From NCBI GenBank assembly GCA_017164015.1, contig CP071065.1:4131918-4195917 (forward strand): a stretch of DNA of 64,000 bases, given 5' to 3'. Below the pieces are notes generated by a model. The model saw only the letters and a list, made by a program, of their open reading frames with translations. It did not search any database and was not told the origin of the DNA. Positions 51,901 through 61,074 of this stretch are shown one piece after another. A program made the position numbers and the translations under genes. Numbering within the stretch: the first letter of the stretch is position 1; every line of letters starts with the position of its first letter. This DNA is from Nostoc sp. UHCC 0702 (GTDB lineage: Bacteria; Cyanobacteriota; Cyanobacteriia; Cyanobacteriales; Nostocaceae).

Positions 51901-54900
51901 AGCATCAACACCTTTGACAGAAACAATCATCCGCTTCCAAGGGCCAATACCATCGGCATAGGTGGCGATTTCCTGCAAACCTTGGGGTGTGCGTAAGTCT
52001 GCATAGGTGCGGGAGTCACCACTGACGACGAAATCGTAAGGTTGCGTCTCAATTAGTGAACCATCGAGGTTAACATCAACAGCATCTAATAGCTGAACTA
52101 GAGGCAAATCAATGTTGGCAGCAGGCATGATTGTCTCATTCAGTTCCTTGAGATTGCTGACCTCAAAGGACTGAATATATACTCTATCTGGGTCTGTAAA
52201 GTTGTTGGCAACTAACGTGTCAATCAACTTCTGACTCAAATCGATGCCTTGATCTTCAAAGTATGTAGGATGCTTGGTTTCTGGATAAATACCGATTTTC
52301 CGCCCTGTATCGGCTTCTTCTTGCTTCACCAAAGCAATGATTTCTTCTAAAGTCGGAATTTCGTACAAATCGTTAAATACTTGCGGGCGGAAACTTTGTG
52401 GCATTTTTGCCCGCAGGGTCTTGATTTCTGCTAAAGTAAAGTCTTCGGCAAAGAAGCCTTCTTGAGCTACTCCATCTACTATTTTTGTTGTTTTGCGACC
52501 AGCAAATTCTGGATGATCTGCGACATCGGTAGTATCAATCAAATTTGGTTCATGACGGGCAATTAATACGCCATCTTTCGTAGAAACTAAATCAGGTTCG
52601 ATGAAATCAGCACCGCGTTCAATAGCCCGTTTGTAAGCACCTAAAGTATGTTCTGGTAGTTCCCCACTAGCACCACGGTGTCCGATAACAATTGGTGCTT
52701 CGCCGTCTAAGGTGTTGAGATTAATGATATTTGGTGTAGCGATGGGAGCATCTAATAATTTCCCATTGGCATCAAAATGTAGGAGGTAAGGGCCAAATTC
52801 ATCGCCTACCCAAATTGTACCATCTGCTGTAAATACAAAAGATTCTACATCAAAGTCTGCACCAGTTAGTAACCGTTCTGTAGTGTTTTCATTGACAATA
52901 TTGAAAGGAACTTTGTTGTCTGGGTCTGATAATTGGATCAAGTCCAACACCTTGACGCTACCATCACCATCAACTTCTGTACCTCTAAAACTGGGGTCAA
53001 GGCGATATAACCGCAACAAAAAATCAGCACTATTGCTTTTACTACCAAAACCGTTGTCAGAGAGGAACCAAAAAGAGTTATCGTCAGCAATTTGTACGCC
53101 ACTAAACCCTTGAATAGGTTGTTTCTCAAATGGGACATCTCGGCCGTTGGTGTTACCGGTGATAGCACTACCCGATGGCGGCCCTTCTGCAAAGGTATCG
53201 GCTGGAAGAGAAGCGAAACCTTTTAATGTCACCTTGGGTGCAACATTTAAACTAACTGTAGCTTGGTCATCCTCAGCTGCATTTTGATTCCCTGGTGTAG
53301 AATCAGGGTCATTCTGAAACACAGTTGTGACTTCTGCGGTGTTTTCCACCACACCTTTAGTATTCGCTTTGGCGGTTAGCTTTAAAATGCTGCTAACATT
53401 AGCGGCGACAATACCAACATCCCACACACCGGTTTGACTGTCATAAGTTCCTTGTTCAGGTGTTGCAGAGATCAAACTGAATACTTCAGGCAATAAATCT
53501 GTAACTTTGATGCTGCTGGCAAAACCAGAACCTTTGTTACTGAGTGTCAAAGTAAAAGTTACTTCGTCTCCTACTTGGGGACTGGCATTATCTACAGTTT
53601 GACTCAATTCTAAATCTGCCTCGGCGTTGGGAGTGCGAGGATTGTAACTAGTGGTGTCAATATTTAAAGGATTGGAAAATGCATGAGCAATATTTTCCCA
53701 AGGCACAAGTTTAAAGTTAGAGTTGATATTCTCACCATCGGCTATTGTGGCTGGTAGATTATCACCATCTTGAGTGACAAACAAACCAAATGGGAAATTA
53801 GCACCCAAGGGGACGTTAATCACATCTGCACCATCGGACTCTTGGACGCTATCAATACTCCCATTGTTACCCACAGCAAAGTTACCCACATATGCGTTGT
53901 CACCTTCACGGGTGTAAGCAACAAAGGTGTTGTCACCTTGACTAGATGCTAAAAGATAGCCGCTACCGTTTGCACCATAATATATAGTGAGTCCTTCTAC
54001 GTCGTTGGTGAGGTGAGTTCCACCTAAATCTTTGACTTGATCAATTAGCTGACCGATGTTGCTACCATCCGGTTCTGCTGGAAATTTCCAGATACCCACA
54101 TCTTCTTGTCCGATGTAGAGAAAGCCTGTTTCTTGGTCTACTACCATGCCTTCAGTTTGCGGGTCACGTCCCTCAGTTGTGGGTATGGTAAATTCCCGGA
54201 CTCTTTCATATCCGATTTTACCATTGCCTTTGTCAATTAGTTTGACTTGCGCCACATCTCCAGTTTCGCGGCGACTGACAAAGACGTAGTAATTGCTGGT
54301 TTTGGGACTACGGTATATAGTCAGTCCGTAGGCGCTGCGAGATGATGTAGAATATGGTTCACTAAAAGGTGATGCTTGGAAAAGAGTAGCAATACTGCTA
54401 TCGGTGATGTCTTCTAGATATGCACCTGGGGTGCTGGGATTAATCTTGAAAATTGCTAGTTTATCATTGCCGCGATCGCTAGCTACTGCAATATCAACAG
54501 ATTCCCCGTCCAATTGAAAACCGTATTGCAAATCAATATTGTTGTAGCGAATACCACCGGGATTCACTTCTTGCAACAACTCACCAGCCAAGTTATAAAC
54601 TCGCAGTCCGGCATTTTTCACCGAAGTCAAAATCAAGCTGTCGGCGGAGTTTTCCGCATTCAGATAAATTGCAGGATCATCAGCATCGGCACGCTGATCT
54701 CTGGGTAATGTCTCATCATCCAACAAATCAGGACGAGTTTCTACTGTGGGTGTGGCGGTACTCACAATGTCTGCACTCAAGGTAAGAATTTGGGTAAATT
54801 GGGACTCGCTGAAGTTGTTGTCACTTACCAGCACAATGGACTGGCTGCCATCTGGTAATTTAGGGCCGAAGCCAATACCCTCAATATTATCTGTACCATT

Positions 54901-57024
54901 GGGCAAGTCGAGGTCATTTAAATTTAACAGTAATCGTTTTTGTACTGGTTGGATAGCCTCTAGTTGAGTTTCATTCAAACTATCAATACTGCTGATGTCG
55001 GTTGCACCTTGTAGGGTAACTTCGTAGATTTTAATCGTGTTACCTACACCTTGGGCAAAAGCACGTTCCAACGCCAATAAGGTACCACGATTATCAATTG
55101 CCAGTAAATCCACCAAGCCATTATCACTAGAACCTGTAGGCGGGTTTGGTTCCACCGCTGCATCGGTAATGTAGAGATATTCCTTTTCTGGTTGCCCACT
55201 CAGCAAGTTGTATTGTAAAATCCGGGAACGGCTACCTGTGGTGGTGGTGACTCTAGGGCCATCTTGGAATAGAGCCTCTTCACTGCCAGTAAATAAAGTC
55301 TTTTGGTCTGGTGTGATGGTGAGGCTTTCAAACGCCAAGTTATTGCGAACGCCTGATGTTTGCGTATCACCTGCATCGACAACATTGTTGCCGTTAGTGT
55401 CTTCTACCTGGGGGAGGAATTTTTTAGGTAGAGTTAGCGATCGCAATTCAAGCCCTGTTGTCAAAGAAAACTCTTTGATGAAAGGATTGGTAACACGACC
55501 TGCACCCAGATTGACTTCACCCTCGGAAGAGACAAAAACAGTATTATTGTTAGTCAGGGCAATGCCTTCCGGGTCGAGGCTAAAGGTGGTAAAAAAGTTG
55601 CCAGCGGTATCTTTGAGGGGAGTGACATTGGTAAAAGTTACCCCATTAGAGTCACTGGTGAAGGTATAGAAGCGGGCGGGGGCGAACTGCGAGCGATCGT
55701 CTGAGATAGTATAGAAGCGATCGCTCTTCGCATCGTAAGTAACACCAGACAATCCCCCTAATCGAGTTACCGTCCCATTGACTATTCCCGCCGCACCAGG
55801 GGGTATAAAGCTGGTGGTGAAGGTAGTTTCTCCTGCAAATGTGATGCTAGGTATAGTTTTGCCTGCTTCTGTAGCCCCAACCTCCACATCTACCCACACC
55901 AGACGATGGTCAGAACTGGGGAAAGGAAAAGTACCTACCAAAGGAAACGTTGCATCAGTATTCACAGGCCAAAAAACTGCTGAATCATCAATTTGCAAGT
56001 CTGCTGAAGGTAGGACGTAATCTGTCCGCAGGTTTCCGGGAGTTCCATCAGCAAAGTCTGCGGTATCAAAATAAGCATTGCCTTTTTGGTTAGCGTTTGC
56101 ACGACCCTGCAATTCTGCTTGTTGGGCAGCGCCGCCACTGGTGGGGATTACATTAGTATTAATCCCTGGATTTTGTAACAATTGCTGAATAGCATCGTCA
56201 TAACTATCACCATCTACAGGGTCAGCATTTTGATCGCCCATAATCACAAAGCTGGAGCCAGCAGCCAGTCCACCCTTGTCACCATTGTCATCGTAGATGT
56301 AATCACCTTTACCAGGGGTAATATAGTCTGCCCAAAAGCGAATTTCATCATGGTTGCGTTTACCGTTGCGGTCTTCAGAACCATCAAAGGTTGGCGGGGT
56401 GGGATGGCTGGCGAGGACGTGAATTGTCTCCCCGTTCACCTGAATGGGTACATCCCAATGACTCTTGGAGGAAAGGCGCAGGGCGTTTTGTTCTTCAGAT
56501 GAGTACCAAGGTGTGTTAGTGGTAGGATCAATTATGGTAGACAGCAAAGAATCCGGCATATCTTGCCAAAGGAAGTTTTGGAAAGTGCGGACATTAGCTG
56601 TATCGATGGGATATTTAGATAACAATAATATCCCGTACTGGCCGGGAAAATTGCCAAATCCCCAAGCATCATCACCGTATCCCGGCGCGCCTAGAGTTGT
56701 AACTACTGTGCCGTCGTTGTTCAAGTCAAACCCAGAGGCAACACCGGTGTTGGAAGGTGCAATATAAATGTAGGGATAGTTAACGGTAGTTGCACCGTTC
56801 TGGCTGACTGCAAGGTAATTCTCTTGGAATAGTTGAACAGCTGCTGGGGAATAGTCGAACTCATTGATGAGTAGTATATCTGGGTTGCTGCGCTGAATGA
56901 TTTCCGCAACGGCTTTTGCCTGGGCATTGTTGGGGGTAGACAAATCAGTTACTAACTGACCATCACTGTTGCGATTTAGAGAAGCGTTGAACTGAGAAAA
57001 GCGGATTGTGGTTGTAGTTACCAT
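48910..57024 (-). CDS. Giant multidomain phosphoesterase: EEP + phytase-like + 2x GDPD + DUF4114
   Basis: 2704 residues, ATG start, no signal peptide. Order by residue: endonuclease/exonuclease/phosphatase (1-385, ILLINEFDY, VIMGDQNADP, SSDHRLVWVDVEV); an esterase-like phytase domain (390-760, GGLSGVTYDAKSDRFYTISD); a beta-propeller phytase (765-1105, RADADDPAIYLN, ESVDIAVASDRGND); DUF11 (1135-1255); a second esterase-like phytase domain whose first half (1264-1440) and second half (2178-2360) are split by two GDPD domains (1448-1800 and 1826-2165, GHRGASGE/S and FIEPDLVxTKDG); and one or two DUF4114 domains at the end (GFEDIINGGDKDFNDVIVHV). It should release phosphate from phytate, nucleic acids and glycerophosphodiesters outside the cell. 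Export is probably by type I secretion; an ABC/HlyD pair lies next door. Confidence 0.88.
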   Translation of the reverse strand: MVTTTTIRFSQFNASLNRNSDGQLVTDLSTPNNAQAKAVAEIIQRSNPDILLINEFDYSPAAVQLFQENYLAVSQNGATTVNYPYIYIAPSNTGVASGFDLNNDGTVVTTLGAPGYGDDAWGFGNFPGQYGILLLSKYPIDTANVRTFQNFLWQDMPDSLLSTIIDPTTNTPWYSSEEQNALRLSSKSHWDVPIQVNGETIHVLASHPTPPTFDGSEDRNGKRNHDEIRFWADYITPGKGDYIYDDNGDKGGLAAGSSFVIMGDQNADPVDGDSYDDAIQQLLQNPGINTNVIPTSGGAAQQAELQGRANANQKGNAYFDTADFADGTPGNLRTDYVLPSADLQIDDSAVFWPVNTDATFPLVGTFPFPSSDHRLVWVDVEVGATEAGKTIPSITFAGETTFTTSFIPPGAAGIVNGTVTRLGGLSGVTYDAKSDRFYTISDDRSQFAPARFYTFTSDSNGVTFTNVTPLKDTAGNFFTTFSLDPEGIALTNNNTVFVSSEGEVNLGAGRVTNPFIKEFSLTTGLELRSLTLPKKFLPQVEDTNGNNVVDAGDTQTSGVRNNLAFESLTITPDQKTLFTGSEEALFQDGPRVTTTTGSRSRILQYNLLSGQPEKEYLYITDAAVEPNPPTGSSDNGLVDLLAIDNRGTLLALERAFAQGVGNTIKIYEVTLQGATDISSIDSLNETQLEAIQPVQKRLLLNLNDLDLPNGTDNIEGIGFGPKLPDGSQSIVLVSDNNFSESQFTQILTLSADIVSTATPTVETRPDLLDDETLPRDQRADADDPAIYLNAENSADSLILTSVKNAGLRVYNLAGELLQEVNPGGIRYNNIDLQYGFQLDGESVDIAVASDRGNDKLAIFKINPSTPGAYLEDITDSSIATLFQASPFSEPYSTSSRSAYGLTIYRSPKTSNYYVFVSRRETGDVAQVKLIDKGNGKIGYERVREFTIPTTEGRDPQTEGMVVDQETGFLYIGQEDVGIWKFPAEPDGSNIGQLIDQVKDLGGTHLTNDVEGLTIYYGANGSGYLLASSQGDNTFVAYTREGDNAYVGNFAVGNNGSIDSVQESDGADVINVPLGANFPFGLFVTQDGDNLPATIADGENINSNFKLVPWENIAHAFSNPLNIDTTSYNPRTPNAEADLELSQTVDNASPQVGDEVTFTLTLSNKGSGFASSIKVTDLLPEVFSLISATPEQGTYDSQTGVWDVGIVAANVSSILKLTAKANTKGVVENTAEVTTVFQNDPDSTPGNQNAAEDDQATVSLNVAPKVTLKGFASLPADTFAEGPPSGSAITGNTNGRDVPFEKQPIQGFSGVQIADDNSFWFLSDNGFGSKSNSADFLLRLYRLDPSFRGTEVDGDGSVKVLDLIQLSDPDNKVPFNIVNENTTERLLTGADFDVESFVFTADGTIWVGDEFGPYLLHFDANGKLLDAPIATPNIINLNTLDGEAPIVIGHRGASGELPEHTLGAYKRAIERGADFIEPDLVSTKDGVLIARHEPNLIDTTDVADHPEFAGRKTTKIVDGVAQEGFFAEDFTLAEIKTLRAKMPQSFRPQVFNDLYEIPTLEEIIALVKQEEADTGRKIGIYPETKHPTYFEDQGIDLSQKLIDTLVANNFTDPDRVYIQSFEVSNLKELNETIMPAANIDLPLVQLLDAVDVNLDGSLIETQPYDFVVSGDSRTYADLRTPQGLQEIATYADGIGPWKRMIVSVKGVDADGDGQADDVNGDGTINDADKTLTAPTSLVTDAHDAGLLVHPYTFRNEGQYLASDYNGNPEAEFRQFINLGVDGYFTDFPGTGDLVRDQLTGQFVRSPDNPDVLNQTEFNTLDGDAPLVIGHRGASGSRPEHTLESYKLAIADGADFIEPDLVATKDGYLVARHENDISGTTDVANHPEFASRKTTKIIDGNPVTSWFTEDFTLAELKTLNARERLPQLRGTEYDDDGLKIPTLEEIIDLVKQVETETGRKIGIYPETKHPTYFADLGINLGQKLVDTLVAKDFTDPDRIFIQSFEVSNLQELKQEILPAAGIDLPLVQLLGGATSRPYDFVVSGDTRTYGDLIKPAGLQAIATYAAAIGPDKRLIVPVQGFDLNGDGKDDDITGDGVVNDADRITKTPTSLVDDAHDAGLLVHPYTFRKEGVFLARDYNGDLKKELQQFINLGVDGYFTDFPDIGDLVRDQFVGESAVSNLGRSKGFEGLAISPDKKTLYPLLEGTVAGDPVGSLRIYKFDVASQQFQGLVGYYQLSDANNAIGDFTVINDHEYLVIERDNNQGANAKFKKIFKVDFSQKDANGFVAKEEIADLLNIQDPNDLNQDGSTQFTFPFQTIEDVVVLDANTILVANDNNYPFSTGRPGGIDNNEIIILDLAKPLNLAAPNLTKNGDDIFTISGVGVKSNLQITLTLSGSKTVNELGVFTVDDAEGRINGIAPDAAGYAQAALERGKAIFSAINRLPKGFDSDNLSRLLEFSSGDNLRFYVVKNGTTDAVRAGVSPITDVVFANASTQKITSLGNDEYSLAWKLKSSNKDFQDLVVKIQSTDQSLPLGTNLQGELQAELIDLRSETELVKAEFVVYREAGYNNYISFYQVVDENGGIDTDNDGQADILPTEAGYAKAAVNARVAGIDLTVPNNGTATYTATFQPGSIFAPLIIANGTPDAILDANPNNDKPVYFPFLGANYQQVDHISLLGNNIFGFEDIINGGDKDFNDVIVHVNLSIA

Positions 57025-57873
57025 AGTTATTTCTGAGGTAGATTCCAGACCAGCAAAATAGGTATTTACTTAACTTCTGGCAAAAGCCTTAATTCAAAAC
57101 TCTTGGTCTGCGTCACTTCCTTTTTGATTTCTCAAAAGGCGATCGCTCAAACTAGTATTAATTTGGATTTAGCGCCCCTAAATTACCCCAGCTAGATTAA
57201 GAAACAGCTAGCGCAAGGTTAAAATCAGTAAAAAACCTTAGTGTCTGAGTGCTAAGACTCTAAAACGCTAAAACGCTAAAACGCTAACACTCTAAGGTGA
57301 AAAGCCCAAAGTTCGGTAAATTGTTTGAGGATTTTTACCTACGTGAAAAGGGCTAGTCCTATAAAAGTAAGCTAATTGCAAAAGTATTAAATTTATATGA
57401 AAAAATACATGTTATTAAGTATATTGCCTTAAATCTTTATCTAATCAAAAAGTTGTGATAGTTTTGTTGTCAGTAACAGCCCTTAGTTGTACATGACACC
57501 ACATTTAAGAGGTGGATTTATGATGATGTATTCGGAAGATGTTAAGTTTTTATTAGGAAAAACATATTTATCAACCAAGCGATCGCACAAATTCAGTGTA
57601 TTTCGCTACAAGACCAAGTGTGCCTGAATTTAATGGTTCAGTATAATTACAGTGTATTCAACCCAACAAAGAGCTAAAATATAATCTACCAGTCAATCAC
57701 AGCAGGTTTGACCAGCAACTCAACTAGAGATTGGGTGTTATCGTTCCCTATAAAAATTGCTACAAGTTCAGAGTATAGAGATTCTAACCCCTCTTGATTA
57801 AAAGCCGCCCCTAGAGGTGGGGGTTTTAAACTCGAAAATTACAAGTTACAAATTATATTTGACTGAAGCAAGC
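57025..57873. other. Divergent intergenic region between the phosphoesterase and the exporter
   Basis: About 850 bp with promoters for both directions. It holds an AAAACGCT tandem (57255-57290) and AAGGTT ... AACCTT (57214-57238), loosely like half of a Pho box but without the canonical spacing. No gene is recognised. Confidence 0.45.
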
Positions 57874-60800
57874 ATGACTTATATCAAGAATACCTTTCAA
57901 GAATTCGTATCTACCTTAGAGGGGTTTAACGAGTTACCATCTGAGGTGATTGCTAATTTATCAAACCAACTACAAGCTTGGCGCTATCGTATAGGTCAGA
58001 AGATTATTGGTAAAGAAGCAATCCCCGAACGAGTCACAATTCTTTTTGAGGGTCAAGTACGGCTGTTGGGATTCGATCCCCAAACGCAAATCCCGACTAC
58101 CTTAATGTTGCTGCAACCAGGGGCAATTATCGGCGAAATAAGTTTATTGCGTGGTGTTGCTTGCGAAACAGCGATCGCTTCTAACGAAGTGGTATGTCTA
58201 ACCTTGAGTACAGCTGAATATTTACGTCTTTTTTCTTCTTACCCAGCATTTGCCAATACTCGACAAAATATCACTCATGTGGTAGAAGTCTTCGACATCC
58301 TGGGTTTACAGCTGCAAAAACAAGCTAACGCCGCTACTAATCTCCAAGAACTGACACAAAAAGCTTTACCTGGTGCAAAGGTACATTACCTAAATCCCGG
58401 AAAAACTCAATTTACCCAACTAAATAGTGACAGCATTTGGTTTGTCAGTGGCGGTGGTACGGTAACGGATTTTCCCCCAGGTTCTTGCTTAGAGTTGAGT
58501 GATGGCAAAAATGTAATTGAGGTTAAAGGCACAAATCCGGCTCGTTTAATTGGTTTACTTCCTTCAGATTTATTATCCATAGATAATAGTCATCAGTTGC
58601 AACCGGTAGAAGTAATTGTCAACGACGCTCAACCAACTGTTATAGATGAAGTAGAAATTCCCTATGCATCTGATGAAGAAGTTGTGCAATCAACATATTC
58701 ATCACAAGGTAGACAAAAACACCAAAATTATCCATTTTTCCGGGGGAAAGGCGAATTAAATACCACTTTTGCCTGTTTCCAAATGGTAGCGAAGCACTTA
58801 CAAATGCCGTTTCGTCGGGAAGTGGTGCGTCGCATCTTAAATGAACAACTCAAACGCCAAGGTAATGTATCGTTCCAAGCTTGTGCTTACCTAGCAGAAT
58901 TAATCGGACTGAAGGCGCAGTTAATAGATTTACCACAAGCTGCAATCACACGCATTCCCACACCGGCACTAATTCGCTATGGTGACAGTTTTGCTGTTTT
59001 ATATGCAGTGGATGCCAATAAAGTTGTTGTGGCTGTACCATCCCAAGGAATTGTCCGTTGCAAACCTGCTCAACTACTTGAACAATTGGATGCTGATGAA
59101 GTTAATTTTCCGCCTCAAGTCCGGGTATTACTGCTAGCAGCTACCAAGCAAACACCCCAAGAACGCTTCGGTTTGCGGTGGTTTCTCCCCTATTTGTCAA
59201 GCCATCGCCGAGTTCTGATAGAAGTCTTTATTGCTTCTTTCTTTGTGCAGTTGGCAGCCCTAGCCAACCCTTTGGTGATTCAATTAATTATCGATAAAGT
59301 TATCGTTCAAAATAGTATCAATACCCTGAATGTTTTGGGAATATTACTATTAGTAGTAGGCATCTTTGAAGCAATCCTCACTACATTACGAACTTACTTA
59401 TTTGTCGATACTACCAACCGTATTGATATGGGTTTGGGGTCGCAAATTATCGACCACATGCTACGGCTACCGCTACGCTATTTTGAACGCCGACCTGTAG
59501 GGGAACTAGCCACTCGCATCAACGAATTAGAAAATATCCGTCAGTTTCTCACTGGGACAGCACTAACAGTAGTGTTGGATGCGCTGTTTTCCGTGGTGTA
59601 TATTATCGTGATGGTGTTTTACAGTTGGCAACTCACCCTAGTAGGTTTAGGAACCATCCCAATTTTTATCATTATTACTTTAATTGCTTCTCCTACTGTT
59701 AGCAGACAGTTACGTAGTAAAGCCGAACGCAACTCCGAAACTCAATCTTATTTAGTTGAGGTGATGTCAGGAATTCAAACCGTAAAAGCGCAAAACATCG
59801 AATTGCGATCGCGCTTTTCTTGGCAAGAGCGTTATGCACGGTATGTAGCTGCTGGCTTTAAAACTGTTGTGACTTCTACCCTCGCCAATTCTACAAGTAG
59901 CTTTCTCAACAAACTCAGCAGTTTATTAGTTTTGTGGGTAGGCGCTTATTTAGTACTCCAAGGCGAATTAACTTTAGGGGAATTAATCGCTTTTAGAATT
60001 ATCTCAGGTTACGTCACCAGTCCCATATTGCGCTTAGCTCAACTTTGGCAAAGCTTTCAAGAAACAGCTTTGTCTCTAGAGCGTTTAAGTGATATTGTCG
60101 ATACACCACAAGAAGGTGAAGTAGACCGCAGCAATATTCCTTTACCTGCTATTGTCGGTGCAGTGAAATATGAAAATGTTTCGTTCCGGTTTGCAGCTAG
60201 TGGCCCCATGCAACTTAGCAATGTGAGTATTGATTTTGCTGCGGGGAATTTTATCGGCATTGTCGGACAAAGTGGTTCGGGTAAAAGTACGATGATGAAA
60301 TTACTGCTGAGGCTATACGATGTAGAGTCTGGCAGGATTTTAATTGATGGTTACGATATTTCTAAAGTGGAACTTTATTCACTGCGGCGACAAGTTGGTG
60401 TAGTTCCCCAAGAGCCGTTGTTGTTTGATGGTACAGTTCAAGAAAATATTGGCTTGACGAATCCTGAAGCCACAACAGAAGAAATTATCGAAGCGGCTCG
60501 CGTTGCAGCTGCCCACGAGTTTATCATGAGCTTGCCCAACGGTTATAATACACGGGTAGGAGAACGTGGTGCTGGACTTTCCGGTGGACAAAGACAGAGA
60601 ATTGCGATCGCTCGTTCTGTTTTACAACGACCAAAACTGTTAGTTTTAGACGAAGCAACCAGCGCTTTGGACTATCCCACAGAAAGACAAGTTTGCCTGA
60701 ATTTAGCTAGAGCATTTCAAGGAGACACAGTATTTTTTATTACCCACCGTCTCAACACAGTCAGCCATGCTGATGTTATCGTTGTCATGGATGGTGGAAG

Positions 60801-60888
60801 AATTATAGAACAAGGAAGCCATCAAGAACTAATGGCTGCAAAAGGTCATTATTATTACCTATATCAGCAACAAGAAGTAAATTTGTAG
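57874..60888 (+). CDS. Type I secretion ABC transporter with cNMP-binding and C39-like domains
   Basis: 1004 residues from ATG 57874. Residues ~1-130 are a cyclic-nucleotide-binding domain (GEISLLRGVACETAIASNEV). At ~285-420 is a C39-peptidase-like domain in which the catalytic Cys position is Thr (LNTTFACFQMVAKHL), so it should dock substrates, as in HlyB, rather than cut leaders. Membrane helices fill ~440-740, and the ATPase has Walker A GQSGSGKSTMMK near 795, the signature LSGGQRQRIAIARS and Walker B LLVLDEATSALD. With the HlyD adaptor gene that follows, it forms a type I exporter. Likely substrates are the DUF4114 and RTX proteins on either side. Cyclic nucleotide could gate export. Confidence 0.92.
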   Translation: MTYIKNTFQEFVSTLEGFNELPSEVIANLSNQLQAWRYRIGQKIIGKEAIPERVTILFEGQVRLLGFDPQTQIPTTLMLLQPGAIIGEISLLRGVACETAIASNEVVCLTLSTAEYLRLFSSYPAFANTRQNITHVVEVFDILGLQLQKQANAATNLQELTQKALPGAKVHYLNPGKTQFTQLNSDSIWFVSGGGTVTDFPPGSCLELSDGKNVIEVKGTNPARLIGLLPSDLLSIDNSHQLQPVEVIVNDAQPTVIDEVEIPYASDEEVVQSTYSSQGRQKHQNYPFFRGKGELNTTFACFQMVAKHLQMPFRREVVRRILNEQLKRQGNVSFQACAYLAELIGLKAQLIDLPQAAITRIPTPALIRYGDSFAVLYAVDANKVVVAVPSQGIVRCKPAQLLEQLDADEVNFPPQVRVLLLAATKQTPQERFGLRWFLPYLSSHRRVLIEVFIASFFVQLAALANPLVIQLIIDKVIVQNSINTLNVLGILLLVVGIFEAILTTLRTYLFVDTTNRIDMGLGSQIIDHMLRLPLRYFERRPVGELATRINELENIRQFLTGTALTVVLDALFSVVYIIVMVFYSWQLTLVGLGTIPIFIIITLIASPTVSRQLRSKAERNSETQSYLVEVMSGIQTVKAQNIELRSRFSWQERYARYVAAGFKTVVTSTLANSTSSFLNKLSSLLVLWVGAYLVLQGELTLGELIAFRIISGYVTSPILRLAQLWQSFQETALSLERLSDIVDTPQEGEVDRSNIPLPAIVGAVKYENVSFRFAASGPMQLSNVSIDFAAGNFIGIVGQSGSGKSTMMKLLLRLYDVESGRILIDGYDISKVELYSLRRQVGVVPQEPLLFDGTVQENIGLTNPEATTEEIIEAARVAAAHEFIMSLPNGYNTRVGERGAGLSGGQRQRIAIARSVLQRPKLLVLDEATSALDYPTERQVCLNLARAFQGDTVFFITHRLNTVSHADVIVVMDGGRIIEQGSHQELMAAKGHYYYLYQQQEVNL

Positions 60889-60895
60889 GTAGTTT

Positions 60896-61040
60896 GATGA
60901 CTGATGACTGATGACTGATGACTGATGACTGATGACTGCTGACTGATGACTATTGACTATTGACTATTGACTGATGACTATTGACTGATGACTGCTGACT
61001 ATTGACTATTGACTATTGACTATTGACTATTGACTGACAA
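60896..61040. repeat. Heptamer STRR (TGACTGA/TGACTAT)n
   Basis: About twenty heptamers, first GATGACT then TTGACTA types, filling the gap between exporter and adaptor genes. Confidence 0.9.
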
Positions 61041-61074
61041 CTAACTAATCCCACATGCAAAAGATGAAATCGCT

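Noticed and set aside
57025..57250. Pho box upstream of the phosphoesterase
   Set aside because: Fragments such as CTTAACTT and AGGTTAAA occur, but not as tandem boxes with the expected 3-bp spacing.
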